Counted from the first letter of the stretch, positions 1 to 13,279 are shown. The stretch: DNA of 64,000 bases from Balanoglossus misakiensis (GCA_040954595.2 CM082596.2:2542001-2606000); one strand, 5' to 3'. Program-made: numbers and translations. Notes: generated by a model from the sequence alone, not told the origin.

Positions 1-3000
1 CCATGTAGATATACCGAGGCAGCTCAGGGGGAATGACACACGGGTTTCTCTCGACACACCACTTTACATGAATTAAATTCAACGCAGCAATAACACTCTT
101 ATATAAAATATACAGCCGATTATTACGACTGGCAGACCCACTTTTAAATTCTGTCGTACCGTGCGAACACATCTGACATCAGACGACGTGTGTTATGAAC
201 CTCCGCCCACCAAAGTGGACTGCGATTGCGTAGATTGCCTCAAACGGTATTAAAGTCGCTGGATTGTGACGTAATCTAAACACACCGACGCGGTTTCAGA
301 TGGAGCAAGAGAGAAGTCTCATACTAGCTAGTCATCACAGTACCTTCAGTTGCATCCCGAGCATCATCAGAATCGGTTCTTGATATTTGCAGCGTATCAC
401 TCTTTTATGTTTGCTGCCAAAACACGGCCAATCAATACCACAGTCGTTTAGGCACAGCGGGGAAACATGTCTCCATCACCGATTGAAACCCCAATCTCCG
501 ATGTACTCGGTACGCGTTCGATCAAATTACCATGGTAACCGTGCGATATGGATAATTGTGCGAGTTCACTTTGAGCGTCGATTTCAGACTTAATGCGAAG
601 GAAACTCAACACTATCTCAGTGTATGCCCGAATATAGAAGAACTTTAAAGGCACACCCAAGGCCCCACTCTTCTGGTCGAGCTGCCGAGTGTACTTTGAT
701 GACGACCGTGTCACACTAGACTCGGCAAAACACAAAACAGATTAGCGAAATTCTCACGCACCGACTGACTTCAGCAAATTAAAGCCAGCAGCTTAAAAGT
801 ACGACGTGTTTCCATAATTCTTTGTGACAACGCGAGAGGAGATAGGAATACTTAGTACGAAAAATCAATACACGGCGAATTGCAACGAGGCAATCGACAG
901 CTTCGACAACTCTAACACTTCAAACGATAAGTGCGGCGAGAGAGAAAGAAATAACACTTACAATTATCCGACTCTGCGTAAAGGGTTATTCGAAGTGTTG
1001 CCGCGCGTTCCGCAAACAGCTCAATATCCATTCGGTGTTTTATATTAGCCAAGCGTTCGCTCTGAAAAGCTCGCCTGACAATTGATATGAGAGCGCTGTA
1101 TACACCTACGGGCGGATCTACACTTTGAATTAGTCAGTGTTGTGAACATAACCTTCACAATAATACAGCCCCGGGCCTGTTTGAGGTGGATTTTTCTTCA
1201 TTCCACGGGTTCTTAAACAGCCGAAACAATCAACGACGGACATACATGTACACCGACAATAGTTTACCAGTAACCTTGAAGCAGAACTCGAGTTTGTTAA
1301 AAAAGAGAAAACACTGAGTATATCGTGTCTTAGAAATCTATATTAAATGTAAACTTTTTCATGAAAGGGGAGGTAGGCAATCTTCGTTTCCATGCTTAAG
1401 GTGAATCAATAAGATTTATTTTACACTGTTTTATTTCGGAATAATTACAATATTCGAGACAGAAGGTCGAACCTGCGCTGAAGATATCAGACGGGAAATT
1501 TTATGAGATAATATCAGTTTAGACATTTTCACGAGTCTATGCAGTGGACTGCTGCAGGCTGTGCGAATCAAACGGTCGATAATAACTTCTTGACACCGTT
1601 TTTAACCTTAACAATATATCAAGCGATTTCATGGAAATTTCAGTCAGTGCTTGACAGATAAGATATAGTGCGTGACAAGACAGTTATAACTATGTTAGTA
1701 TTAGGCAGATGTTAACGCAAAATAGACATCATATTTTTCAAGTATCTCACTATGTTAGCGCATACTGTCGTCACAGGAAATTTACACGTACGTAATTAAC
1801 GGAAATTAACATCCGGGGCTGGTAAATATGAACAATGAAATACAGTTTACGGCACATTAAACTTGAAAGGGTCCTTTATCATTCTCTTTACTCAGACATT
1901 AAAACATGAAATATGAATGATTTGGTCCCAGGTCCATTTCCGTTGTCATGTGACCGGATGCTTTGCGGTGTTTGCGTTAGTACAAAATATGTGATTGAAA
2001 TTAATTTAGTGTAATATCACGTTGAGGCGCGCTGTAATTAACTATTGGATCGTTTGTTTATTTTTTACCTGTTTTCTTTAAAGGGTTAGTAGAAAGAGCC
2101 GCCAGAAGTTTTGAACACGCCCCACTCGAGAAACACACTAATGAGTTTGCATACCACGAAATAGCAAGGACGAAAAACAACAAAAATTGCATTATTCAAA
2201 TGTGTCATTTGGGGCTATAAAATGAAATCTAGTTTCTCTCTGCTCTTTAATAGAGATCGATACCATCACGCAATGCAAACTACTCTTTATGAGTTTTATC
2301 ATCAATTTCTATATCAGAAACATCTGCAGAAATTCCAATATACTTATGCTTCTATTACAGGACATTAGTGTCTGCCATCGTAATAGTTTCGAATAAATCG
2401 TTCCTTTGTAGCTTTGATATTCCGAAATGAAAGGCCCGGTGAAATATAATGGCGGCGTTTGTTCAACTAAACCGCCAGGACTATTTCCTCCAGGCTGGTA
2501 TTTTTTTTATTACGACGGAAGCTGCCCAGCACTCATCGATTGTCGCAACAAACGCAAGGGGCGAATAAAAGATATGGGTAATATACAAAGCGCTTTTATT
2601 AATTCTTTTCTAAGCGGCTTTACAAATCGGCCCGTGCTATCTGCAGAGCTGCCTACTGTACCAATATGAAGCGTTTGATTACAATGCGTTGGGATAAATT
2701 TGTATTCTATGGGCGGAAATAGCAAATCATATTAATTATTTTAGAAACATGACTATGCAAGCTGCACTGAGATAAAAATGAAATAGATATAATCGGAGTT
2801 GATCTCCAAATTGCGCTGTATAGGCCTAAATAATATTGAAGATGTGTGTATCTTATGCAGGTAACACTCCTCGTCTCATTTAGAACAGTTCAAAGATGCC
2901 TACACTTTAGTAAAAAATCACCCTGATAACCCATCGCCACTTCCTTCGCAGTTTACTGAACAGATACTGCTCTGGCTAAAACAGCGGCGAATGACGTTCA

Positions 3001-3673
3001 ACTCCGAAAGAAACCCAAAACCATTTACTGGTGAATTACGACCCTCGGCAGATATCAAAAACAATCCATCACGAGCGATAAAAAAGTACCGGTTACGCCG
3101 TTGTCTGACACTGCAGTAGACAAATATTCTCGCGATAACCGACAATCTCTCAGCAGGACTCATACTATCCAGGAATACTTATTATCGAGTTCATTTACAT
3201 GTGCTACAGCCGTTTTTTCAACCGACGACAACAAACGGGGAACTTTCGCTCCTTTTCGCAGACAAATATTTCCCATTTTTTTCCGTCCATCAACGATTGA
3301 TACTCGAGAATAGAAACACGAGGAAACCTACCTGTGATGGTCGTGATGTCTAGGCAGAGATTATTAGCGTTTACAGGGTGTCGATTTTTGTCCTTGGAGG
3401 ATTTTAGTCACAACTCAAGACGTTGGGAAACACCATCAACTCGAACATGAAACAAAACGTGTAGTGTTCACGGCCTACGAAACAAGAGTCCGCCCTACCG
3501 CCTTCACAGAGAAAGAACATCTGGAGAAACCAAAGTGGTTTCCGTCGCCATGGTTCCTAAAGCAATATGGGCAGCAAAACCGTGTTTCTTCAGAGACTTT
3601 TTGCTTTTAAGTTTAACCGTACCAGGTTAAATCATATAGACAGTACTGTCTATGGTTAAAGTGACTGGAACGA

Positions 3674-3710
3674 TGACGTCATCAGATGGCGAGGGAAACC
3701 ATTTATAGGA
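3674..3710. promoter_or_regulatory. Perfect CRE palindrome with a nearby TATA-like word
   Basis: TGACGTCA lies at 3674-3681, and an AT-rich ATTTATAG-like word follows about 20-30 bases later. A CRE/ATF site next to a TATA-like word is a common core-promoter pattern. No gene with a matching start is visible within a few hundred bases on either strand, so the role is only inferred. Confidence 0.25.
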
Positions 3711-5917
3711 GAGCGAAGGCAGCAGAATGATAAGACCATCGCAAGCCTACTCCAAATAGACCATTATCCGAGATAGCAGTCGGTGAAAACCTTCGCGAGA
3801 GTAATTAGGCCTGCAATGACAAACCAGTGCACGGAGCCGGACATATTAAGTTCAATTATTACCTAGGTCGCGATCGATCAGCCTCTGTGATTCCGGCATC
3901 AGAACCAATATCGCGCAACGATGGTTGATGAGAAACAGATCTGTGAGTGGGAAGCGGGGGGGGGGTTCTATTTCTGTCGCAGGAGTAACACATCTGTCTA
4001 TCTATGGATAGATGGATAAAGCGAACACATAAAGATATTGCAGTGTCCAACGCGTTTAGAATCCCGAGAATCTGGTAAAATCTTATCGTCAGTAAAGAGA
4101 AAAATGTGCAGCAATTATGGATGAAACAACTTAAAGGAGCAGTCGGGTTTTTTTTTCGTTTTTCTTGAGACTTAGTCAGCAGTGTCTCTTTCACCGCCTG
4201 GCGATTCTGCCACTCCATTACTTGATCACGAGCACCGTGTATATTCGGCTGATTAGCCAAATTACAGTGGGCTCGGGGACAAAATTCGAATTTGGTGATT
4301 ATAGCCTAGGGCCAGCCAAATGAGAAAGGCCTTCGATTTTCTAAGCTGCAGCCTTCTGACACGACAAATGTCACACCAGTTTTGTAGGCTGTGTGCTGAA
4401 ACATTCGCCTTTCTAATGGCGAATACAGCCTGTTGTTGTAGTAGACATTTATCAAAGAATAATGAGCCAGCGATTTTCAACATGGTGCAGTGAAATGAGT
4501 GTACACAAGAAAGACTCTAAAAACATCAAATGTTACCGCTATTGTCGCTTTTAAAAGGCCGAGTGCAATGATATATTTATTATGTAAACATTGCTTCGTG
4601 TAAACCAACGAGCCGGACTACTTTTTGTCGTTTGACAGATCAAATAAACTCTGCTGGCACGACGCATCTTCCCCGTTTAACCCCGAATCAACTGAGCTGA
4701 TTTTCTGGCGCCATGGTTGATTCAAACGAGGGTCTTTGTGGGTGATTCAACAGAGGCGGGAGTATATTCTTGCAGAATTTGTGACGCGGAATTTCTGAAG
4801 AAAGCAAAACTCGTGTATGATGTTCTGTAACTAAAAGCCACTCAGTGCCAAAGACAGATTTCGCATGTCGGGCGCTTTCGATATTTGTGGATTAAATTCT
4901 CAGAAAAGTTTGAATTCGTGCAATTATATTGATGGTAGACGAAAGTCACAAAATGGATCACGGGGTTGACTAAATTGTGGATTTGAGTGAGTAGGCCTAC
5001 AGGGCATTGAACATGAAATTAGAAATCAACCAATTTGCTTAATACCATTTAATGGATGTAATGTTATTATATTGGTTGAATTTAAGGATGGAAACATTTG
5101 AAATTAAATTTCATTTCACTTTGACATTTTTCGCTCATGGGAATCACAATGCCGAGTAAATCCCGCTATAAATATTCCGTGGTCGGAAACAGACTGTAAA
5201 GTGTAATCTTTTAATCACGAAGTTCCAGGACTGTAGTAATTTTCTGATGATTGAGTTTGACTTGTACTGAACCGTCCAGATCTGCTTAAAACATCCAGAT
5301 GGGAACGTAATTGTGATATTTACCACGTAATATGTCAGTTTTAATCTTGAAAATATGTTTAGCCTGTTGCAATGATTTTCGTAACCAGATTCTGATATCT
5401 GGCGGTTTGAGTGCCAGTGGGATTAATTTAGGCCTGGCCCATCTGTTGTACGTGTGTCAGAGTATTGATAGCCGAACAAAGAAGATTTAATTACGTGTTT
5501 CATCGTTAAGATGACGAAACAAAATAAATACATTGCTATTGTGTGGCACGCAATACTAATAATTGCCACATACACAGTGCTAAAAGTATCATCATCGTCA
5601 TCTTAGTAGTCAAGGTAACGGAGGACAACCTCCTGTGGCGAAGCGCCATCAACGTTGTTACACATCTATCTACAATATACATGTATACGACTTTATACAT
5701 TTGTCAACACATGTACATGTCTTGTAGATGATACAAAGATTGTAGATATGAACGAAAAGGCGCCCATGTGCAGGCTCATCTTCTATTTTGGCCTGATTGC
5801 ATGAGGGAAACACCATACATGGCCGGAACGTCATTTGGGGGCACACGTGTGCCGTGCAATGACGTCGTACTTAGACCGCGTAAACAAATGAACATCAGTA
5901 AACAAAGCGATGACCCA

Positions 5918-5927
5918 GTCACGTGAC
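5918..5927. promoter_or_regulatory. Extended E-box palindrome upstream of the EGF-ligand gene
   Basis: GTCACGTGAC is a perfect 10-bp palindrome of the type bound by bHLH-ZIP factors (MITF/TFE/USF/MYC families; it matches the CLEAR-type core). It sits about 650 bases upstream of the ATG at 6581. A regulatory role is inferred from position only. Confidence 0.25.
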
Positions 5928-6580
5928 CAGTTCAAGTTTGGGGATGCTATCTATAAACTGCCACTGCATGCACTGCACTGCCTTGCGGACAATCGACGTC
6001 ATCTTTGACCGGACACAGTTCGTGATTTTTTTTTTGCGGTTAACTTCTGGTCCGATGCGGACAATTATAACAGGAACTGAGAGGAACTTTGTTAGTTGGA
6101 TCTTCAGAAACAAAGTGTAAGTAGTGGACTTTAATATACGCCTACATAATAAGAACAACCCTTAGTCAATATGCGGAATACGTTTTGACAAATAATTTCA
6201 GCTCGTGACAACAGCGAAGTTCAGCAGCAGATTTCGGTATCCACTGCTTCGTGTGTCGCTGTGGACGGCTGGGACACCAGGCCAAAACCACCGGAATACC
6301 CACTTCGCCCATCTTGGAGAAATCGCGTATGCACAAACGTGAAGACATTTTCAGCTTTATCCAGGGCAGCAACTGGAGATGCAGAATCGTGGAATATATC
6401 GCATGTCTCAACATAGGGTCAATAATGTGAACTTTGACCTGGGATAGCATTGTCTTACTAAATTCTATCGGGAGGCGTGTTGCCCTGTCTGTACTCCCTT
6501 GAAGTGACATCCTTCATCACCTCACGCGAGAGAGAGTCTGTCACAATCATTTATATCGGTGCTAAGGAGTTTTTTGCAAA

Positions 6581-9500
6581 ATGAGGCCAGTGGGAACTTT
6601 TCTGTTGGTTTTCATATCTGTGCTGAGTACGCGGGGAGTTCAAACAAGGGAGGATTTTTGGTACGGTTACTGGGGCGACGCTAGCCCGGAAAATGACGAA
6701 AATGACTTCGATGCCCAGTTGGCCGCTCTGGAAGAGAACGGCGGCACAATGTACGACGACATGGATAACTTTTTCCCGTTTGATGACGAGACGTCGCGGC
6801 AGAATTTCGACGATTTGGAGCTGGAATTTGGCAGACAGCTGCAGCTCAACGAGGACGAGCTGTTGGCAGAGCTGCAGAAACAAAAACAAGACACGGACAG
6901 GCGGTTTGACATCAACGAGTCTACGGACATCGGGAACGAAGTCGGCGGGGGAAGTTCCAGGTACGAAAACCGGGAACTGGGAAATGTCGTAGAAGACAAC
7001 GTATTAAATCCTGTGAACGAGGATCCTGGCGCTGGGGATTCCAAATTCGAAATCAGTGACGAGCAGCAAAGTTCACCTGGGGCGAGTAAACACTTCCCGC
7101 AAAGACTTTTTGATTCCCAGGTGGTATCAAGTGATAGTCCAGGCACTGAAGTAACGACAGTGATTGGTGGAAATTACACCAGCGGCGTTGCGTCATCACT
7201 ATCATCACCGCCATCTTCTTCTTCACAATCATCATCAACAGAATTGTCATCACATTTGAACCAAGAAAAACAACATGTAATCTTGGACGTCACTGGAACG
7301 GGGTCAATGCCAGCGTCTCGTGTCAACATCGAAACAAGCAGTAAACATCCGGAGACTAGTATCGGACATGTCGGAAAGACGGCCGAAGTCACTCAGACGG
7401 TTACACCCAACATTGTACGGCCATCTTGGGAAGCTGGCATCACTCGAACCAGTTCCCCCACTCCTCCTTTGACCAAAGTGGTCCTCATCAGCAGTAGTAG
7501 TGGTAGCAGCGCCGGACTTGACTCGAGCTCGATGTTAACGTCTTCATCGGATTTGAACCAAATTTCTGCGGCATCTGCAAGTGGTGTTTTTAATCCTTCT
7601 GTCATCAACGTGACCCGTACGCTTTCACCCCTGACTGCAGCGCAGTCACTCAAAGCCAGACTCAAAGATACCACGTCACCAAGTCAAAGAACTGACGCCT
7701 TCCTTCACGCGACGTCGCCACCAGCCGTATTGGAAATTCTGAGAAATTCAACACCAGGGAAAAGCGTGCATGTTTTGGACACACTCGTCGCCGACAGTTC
7801 GGAAACTCTGCCGGATACTCCGACAAGTGTTGATTTTGAGAAATGGAGCGAAATAAATCGTACGAGTTCTACTTTAGAGAACTGCACGACTTCAACAACA
7901 GAAGAGGTGTCGAGATTTGCAACCAAGGTAGACTTAATTTCGATGTCACCATCTTCAAGCAAAGCAAATATAAATTTTACGGAAATGAAAAAGTCAAAAC
8001 ACTTTCTGGAACCCTCGCCTGTTTGGCCAGAAAGATTTCAAGAAGAAACTCTCAGTTTACAACTGTCAACGCTGAACTCTGTGATAGATGGCTTGGATGA
8101 CGTCACCACAAGCCGTGGTGACGTCGACTGGCCTGGGGTTGTGCTGCAGACGTCATCAAGGACATTCTCACCTGGAATTTTAGAAAGCCACGAGACTAGT
8201 GAAAATGAAAACAAAGTCGCGAGGTCTCGCCATGAAGGTGAAAGTTGGATTAGGCCTACATCAACTTATCGGCCGGAGTTAGTCACATCTTCTGGTGTGC
8301 CAGAAGATTCCTTTGAAGATGCCTATCGCGATAGCAGTAAAAGTGTGAACTTAAAAGTCACTAGCACGGTCGTCAGTCGGGAATCGTCTGGTTTAACCAC
8401 GTCATTGCGAACAGAAGGCAAAGTTTTGGCCAAAATATCGCCATCGCCGACACAGACAAGGGCAGACATCAGCACCAGTAGTACGACTGGTGGCCAACCG
8501 ACCAAACAGACTGCTGTCCTGACGAGAGAATCGTCACCAATTGCTCGCAGTAGATTTGAAATATTACCGACCGAAGTGACTCGGATCCAAAGTAGTTTCT
8601 ACTTTCCGACGGAATCGCTCTCCATGGAAACACGGCAGAAGCCAACACCTGTTGATTCTACCTCTGCCAGCCTCCTTTTGGATCATGACGTAATACCACC
8701 ATCTCCCAAAACCGGACTGGCAGGTGCAATCTTGCAGTCGCTTTACACCCGTCGGATGAAGAACTTGTCGCGATCTGGGCTTTTGGAAGCACCGAGCCTG
8801 TCCACCACACAGCTGTCAGTTGTCGAAACGATAACCAACCCGGTAACAAGATTGGCATCTTCTGAGCCTTCCGTAACCCTTGGCAACGATTTGATGCATA
8901 GCACCAGAGCCGATACAAGCGGCGATAACAAAGGACATGTCACCTTTATAAGCGATGAAAACAAGCAAACATCAACAAACCTTGGTTATTCACTATACAC
9001 AATCCATCCCGATCACCTGATCAGACCGACATCACAGCGGCTTCAACAACCGGAAACATCATCAACGTTATCTCGAGACGACATCGACCAGGTCAATTTG
9101 CAAACCGCTAAAGTCACAGCACCCAGTGTACAAAGCAAAGCGTCGACGCCGACAGTGCCATCCTTCGCAATTAAATCATCAGAGTCTCCACCGCTAACCA
9201 TTACGCTGTCTGATCCATCAACTTCATCCCAACACAGAGCTACTGAAACACACGCAGTCGATAAATCAGTCGCGTTGTCTTCGATTGACCCCGCGAAAAC
9301 CGGGCAACTTGCGACGCGTGCATCAATCATAGCTGATATGCCACTTGCAGAACAGAGTGCAAGCGTTCCGGCTACAGTTACCATGACAACAGCATCGGCG
9401 CGAGAAGATAATGACAAGATAACGGACAGTTCAGATCTGGAGGGGACCCAGACTGTGGATGTGGTAACCGTGATACCTATTGACTCAGACGCTTCTGTCC

Positions 9501-12203
9501 TCATCGAACCGAAGGCTTCCTTGACCCCGACCCCTGATCGTGACGCTGCCGTGAAAAGCCCATCATCACCATCGCTCCAAATCACAGATGATATTGAAAA
9601 GCATCCAACACTGACCGGCTTAGCAACGGAAGATGCGACCAAACGCGTGACCCCGTCTGACGGGATGACCGTGGGGTCAACAGCTCACAAATCATCCAGT
9701 ATCGCAGACACGGTGAGAAGTCCGACAATAACACACACAGCACCGACCCCAACAGCCAGGGAACCCGCATCTCAAGCCAATAGGACGTTCACAGCCAATG
9801 CAACAGTCACTGACCACGTGGAAGTTACGCAAAAGCAAGAAGTTGCCAGGCCAATCGGTCATTCGCTTACGTCACCACAACCCAGTAACTTCTCCGGGCC
9901 AATGAACAGCACAGTGACATCAGATTGGCCAAAACATCCACACAACACATCTTTGCAACCACAACCACTTTCACAAAGGCCGAGTGGTAACCGCACGGGT
10001 TTGCCGCAACCAAAAACACTACCACTAAATTTGATCGTATCAAATAAAACTACAGATGCACTGAACACGATAACGCCGACAGTAAACGCGAGCGAACAGG
10101 CCAAAACAGCGTCCAATACCACGAACGCCAGAAAAATATCCCTGACACACATGATGAAAACGATTGCTAGCAGTAAACCAACTTCAGGGTCAGGTTCAGA
10201 CTCTGTCGAAAAGGTCGACGAACCGACCGTAGCAACCACTGAGGACACGCTCGACTTTGACCGAGGCCAGGGTCACCACGTGGCCTGTCCTCCGAAAGCG
10301 GCGGCAGAATACTGCGTCAACGGAGGCACCTGTCTACGCATACCACACGTGGGAGTGCTGGCTTGTGAGTAAGTATTACATAATGTTCATTTTAGTTACC
10401 ATTTTCCATATATAAGTATGTGCTTACCTCTTTGCATTCTTGCACCGAGGCCTGTTAAAGTATACAGTCTGTAGCGATAGCGAGCACGTACAAGGCTCAA
10501 AAATAGTCTCAATCGTTCCGAGTAGGCAGCTACACTAAAGCCATGATTAAAGATATGATAGCACTTTTAAAAACTATTTTCGAAATCTGTATGCTACTGC
10601 GGGACATGAATATTGAGATGCCGTATCATGTTTTTCACATGCTATGTACGATGATACAATATCGAAATCGCTCGTGCGTGCTGAGTGGGCTAATGAATTG
10701 ATATTTGATCCAAGACTGTACATAAGTGACAAAAACAACTGCTTGGGTGTTTTAGTGGAATTTACAAGTATGGGGTGGTCAAGCTCGGGACCAGAGAACT
10801 TATCCTACAGATCTCTCTATCTCACCTCTTCCCAGGTGCGCCCCGGGATACCAAGGTATCCGTTGCAAGGATTGGCTACCGGACAAGTATCGTATCGATC
10901 TCACGTCAGACGAGATAATCGATACTGCTTTGGGATTCGCTGTCGCCGTGACGTCGCTGGTTCCCATTGGCGGTGTGACTACGTACGCGTATTACAGTTC
11001 GTAAGTATATGATTTTTTTCTGCGTCTTGCAGGGGAAAACTAATTTTAGTCCGACTTGAAATACTAGTGATGGTGGTTAGCCAGTGTTCACATTCTGGTG
11101 TCGTAATTCAAGAAGAGACCCGTTGATAGGAATTTTAATAATATTCCTGGCTTGCGGCGGCTTTTGTTAATAATCACCGGGATATGAAACACGATATAAT
11201 TGAGAGAGAGAGAGAGAGGGGGGGGGGGAGAGAGATTTGTAAGGTTACAGTGTGAAGACAGGGGCCGTGATCTTAGGCCTTGAGGAGTTATATGAAGTTG
11301 AACTTAGGCGACTCCCGCGTAGTAAATGATAAATGGAACTGAACTAGGATATACGACAGATTTAAACATTTTGAGAAAACGCTATTAACGTGAGCGATCA
11401 ACGTGTGTTTCATATCATCGTCGGATTTGTTCGAATACCACGCAACAAGTATGTGTATCGGCCATCTCCCCGAGCAAATTTTAATCAGAGTTTAAAATTT
11501 GTGTCATTCCACTCGTATCGGCTGTACACTCTACTGACAGATCGAAGCAAGACAACCTCTCTCAGCTATGCTATTTTCATTTGCTCCGTGTCAGAAGGTT
11601 GACAAGGACTAGCAGATAATTTTCTCAGTGTTGTGTTACAACGTGTTTGATGCAATTTAGTTCATTGGATCCGACAGCGCTGCGTGTACACTTTTCTTAT
11701 TTCCAGAATCGACGTCTTAATTGAAACGTATATTGCTTGCACTCGTTTGTAGAAATGCCGACCTTCTTAAGATATGTGTGCTACTGTAATAGTCGCCGAG
11801 AAAAAAAAATCTCGCAAAACTGCTGTCTGTTTGTTCGCGTCTTTTTTACAAGAGGGACTATGGTTCATGCACGTTGTGGTGACGTTTCGAGCCCACACCA
11901 ATTCCACGTCATTGGTCCGACAAACACGCATCAAATGGCATGACAATGCTCTTCGGGAAAAAAATCACAGTTCTGTTTACTGTACCCTGACATTCGCGGG
12001 GAATGTTTACATCTATCCCGTCGCCTTAAATGACCTATGACGATGCCTATCTAAAAGTTTGTTGTTGGCTGTTGATGAATGTGCAGTGGTTGACACGTCT
12101 TTTTTCCCCATTTGACTTTTTCAGGAACAATGTTCCCGCAAGTGACGAAATATCAGATCAGGTGAACGCTTTTAACAAGTATGATCAAGATTTCGACGAG
12201 TAA
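6581..12203 (+). CDS. Mucin-like transmembrane protein with one ErbB-ligand-type EGF domain
   Basis: Three coding exons: 6581-10368, 10836-11000 and 12125-12203 (4,032 nt, 1,343 residues). Donors are GTAAGT at 10369 and 11001; acceptors are CCCAG and TTTTCAG. A signal peptide (about residues 1-22) precedes an acidic segment (about 23-130), then roughly 1,050 residues rich in Ser, Thr and Pro without clear tandem repeats, as in heavily O-glycosylated stalks. SGSG at 1202-1205 with acidic residues downstream resembles a glycosaminoglycan attachment site. The EGF module has Cys at 1236, 1245, 1251, 1262, 1264 and 1273, spacing 8-5-10-1-8, containing YCVNGGTC and ending GIRC, the GxRC signature of ErbB ligands. 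Intron 1 splits it between Cys4 and Cys5, as in neuregulin genes. A transmembrane segment (about 1293-1316) and a 27-residue acidic tail follow. This looks like a membrane-anchored EGF-receptor ligand precursor (compare neuregulin or CSPG5/neuroglycan C). The structure is clear; ligand function is inferred. It could instead be a membrane mucin with a non-signalling EGF module. Confidence 0.88.
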
Positions 12204-12207
12204 ATTA

Positions 12208-12213
12208 AATAAA
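12208..12213 (+). terminator. AATAAA polyadenylation signal
   Basis: AATAAA begins 5 bases after the stop codon of the EGF-ligand-like gene. It is very close to the stop, so a later site may be the one used. Confidence 0.4.
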
Positions 12214-13273
12214 TGCATTAAATATTTGACCACGTAATGTCAAATTCTCAGAGATGCGTTAAAAGCGTGTTTGTGTGCACTTACCTTGAATTCTTGTCGG
12301 CGTCACTCCGCGACTGTGTTGTGCTGGCTGAGATGGATATCAGAATGAGAGATTTGCACTTCAACCAATTTAGGATTCGACGACCTTTGAACTCAAGGAC
12401 AGCTTCGCCGTCAGCTTTAATAAATCTCGTCACCGGCACTGCGATTTTTAAGTGGATATCGAAACCTCCACCAATCGACGCGGTGATTTGCTTTGCGACA
12501 CTGCGTTTGCAAATCTCCAATATCGAGTCCTCAAGGCTCTGGGAAGATTGAGACAGGGTTGTACCGAAGTCACAATCCATCAAGAGGGTTTGCCGAGGCG
12601 AAGATGCCTTGGGGATTAAAATGTCCCCCTTTCGTGCGACAGTTGGCAAATGTTAATCACAAGCACAAGTGATACGAGACAAAAATATATCACATACTGC
12701 GCACTGCATACCCGCACAGTAGCGCTGTTTACTCGAATGACACAATAACCATTTCAGGTATTTTAATTTTTCCGAACTTGCCTGTGCTATATTTTAGTTT
12801 TTTATAACTTTGATACAGCTGGATAGTTGATGTATTAGTTTGATTTTTTTTATTTCTGTCGCGTTCCGAACCCAGCGTGCGGTAAAGCTATTTGTAACAC
12901 TGTTGAGAGGCTGGGTTATGTTTCACAGGTTCGCAAGCCAACAGACTATTTTCATTCGCAGCTGTAGATAGTGGACAGTTTTGGTCTTATTGAATGTATT
13001 TTTGCTATTTATACTTATTGATAAGGTATATTTTACACATCTACTCTTATATAAGTTTGTATAACTCCAGAATATAAGCCTTATTATGATACAAGCCGAT
13101 GTCGTGTGTACCATAGAGGGCGCTTTGTAATTTTTCCTTCACAATAAGTTATCACCATAGTTACAACATATGGCTCATGTAAGCATAGTTGTAATCTCTT
13201 TTGATTGGGGGAAAACTGCACAATGAATTACTCTGTAGACAAATTCAATTTTTAACCCATCTGATTATGGAAG
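12214..13273. other. Convergent intergenic gap, with one weak minus-strand exon candidate
   Basis: This is the tail-to-tail gap between the EGF-ligand-like gene and gephyrin. On the minus strand, 12649 down to 12285 stays open for about 120 codons and ends at a perfect donor (AAG then GTAAGT, at 12279-12284). There is no convincing acceptor, no ATG before mid-frame and no recognisable domain. It could be an unrecognised exon, an antisense RNA or chance. Confidence 0.2.
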
Positions 13274-13279
13274 TTTATT
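13274..13279 (-). terminator. Gephyrin polyadenylation signal
   Basis: TTTATT on the plus strand reads AATAAA on the minus strand, 53 bases past the gephyrin stop codon at 13332-13334. Spacing and orientation fit the 3' end of gephyrin. Confidence 0.6.

Larger units (their letters stand above)
1..6580. other. Gene-poor upstream region; no supported gene
   Basis: No open frame here has splice sites, composition or similarity that I can defend. Short frames (for example 3859-4260 minus) look random and are Cys/His-poor or low complexity. The stretch holds isolated palindromic regulatory-looking words (a CRE at 3674, an E-box at 5918) and a few TAGGCCTA words. The part just upstream of 6581 presumably holds the promoter and 5' leader of the gene starting there. 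I cannot place a transcription start. Confidence 0.6.

Noticed and set aside
3859-4260. 133-codon minus-strand frame
   Set aside because: Low complexity, crosses a poly-G and a poly-T run, no domain, no splice or promoter support.
9043-9642. 199-codon open frame on the minus strand inside the mucin exon (also 6667-7146, 9859-10248 and others)
   Set aside because: Shadows of the Ser/Thr-rich coding strand: codon bias keeps the antisense frames open. No splice sites, no domain.
11198-11236. GA/G-rich run as a possible regulatory element
   Set aside because: Simple (GA)n plus poly-G microsatellite in intron 2 of the EGF-ligand-like gene; no further signal.
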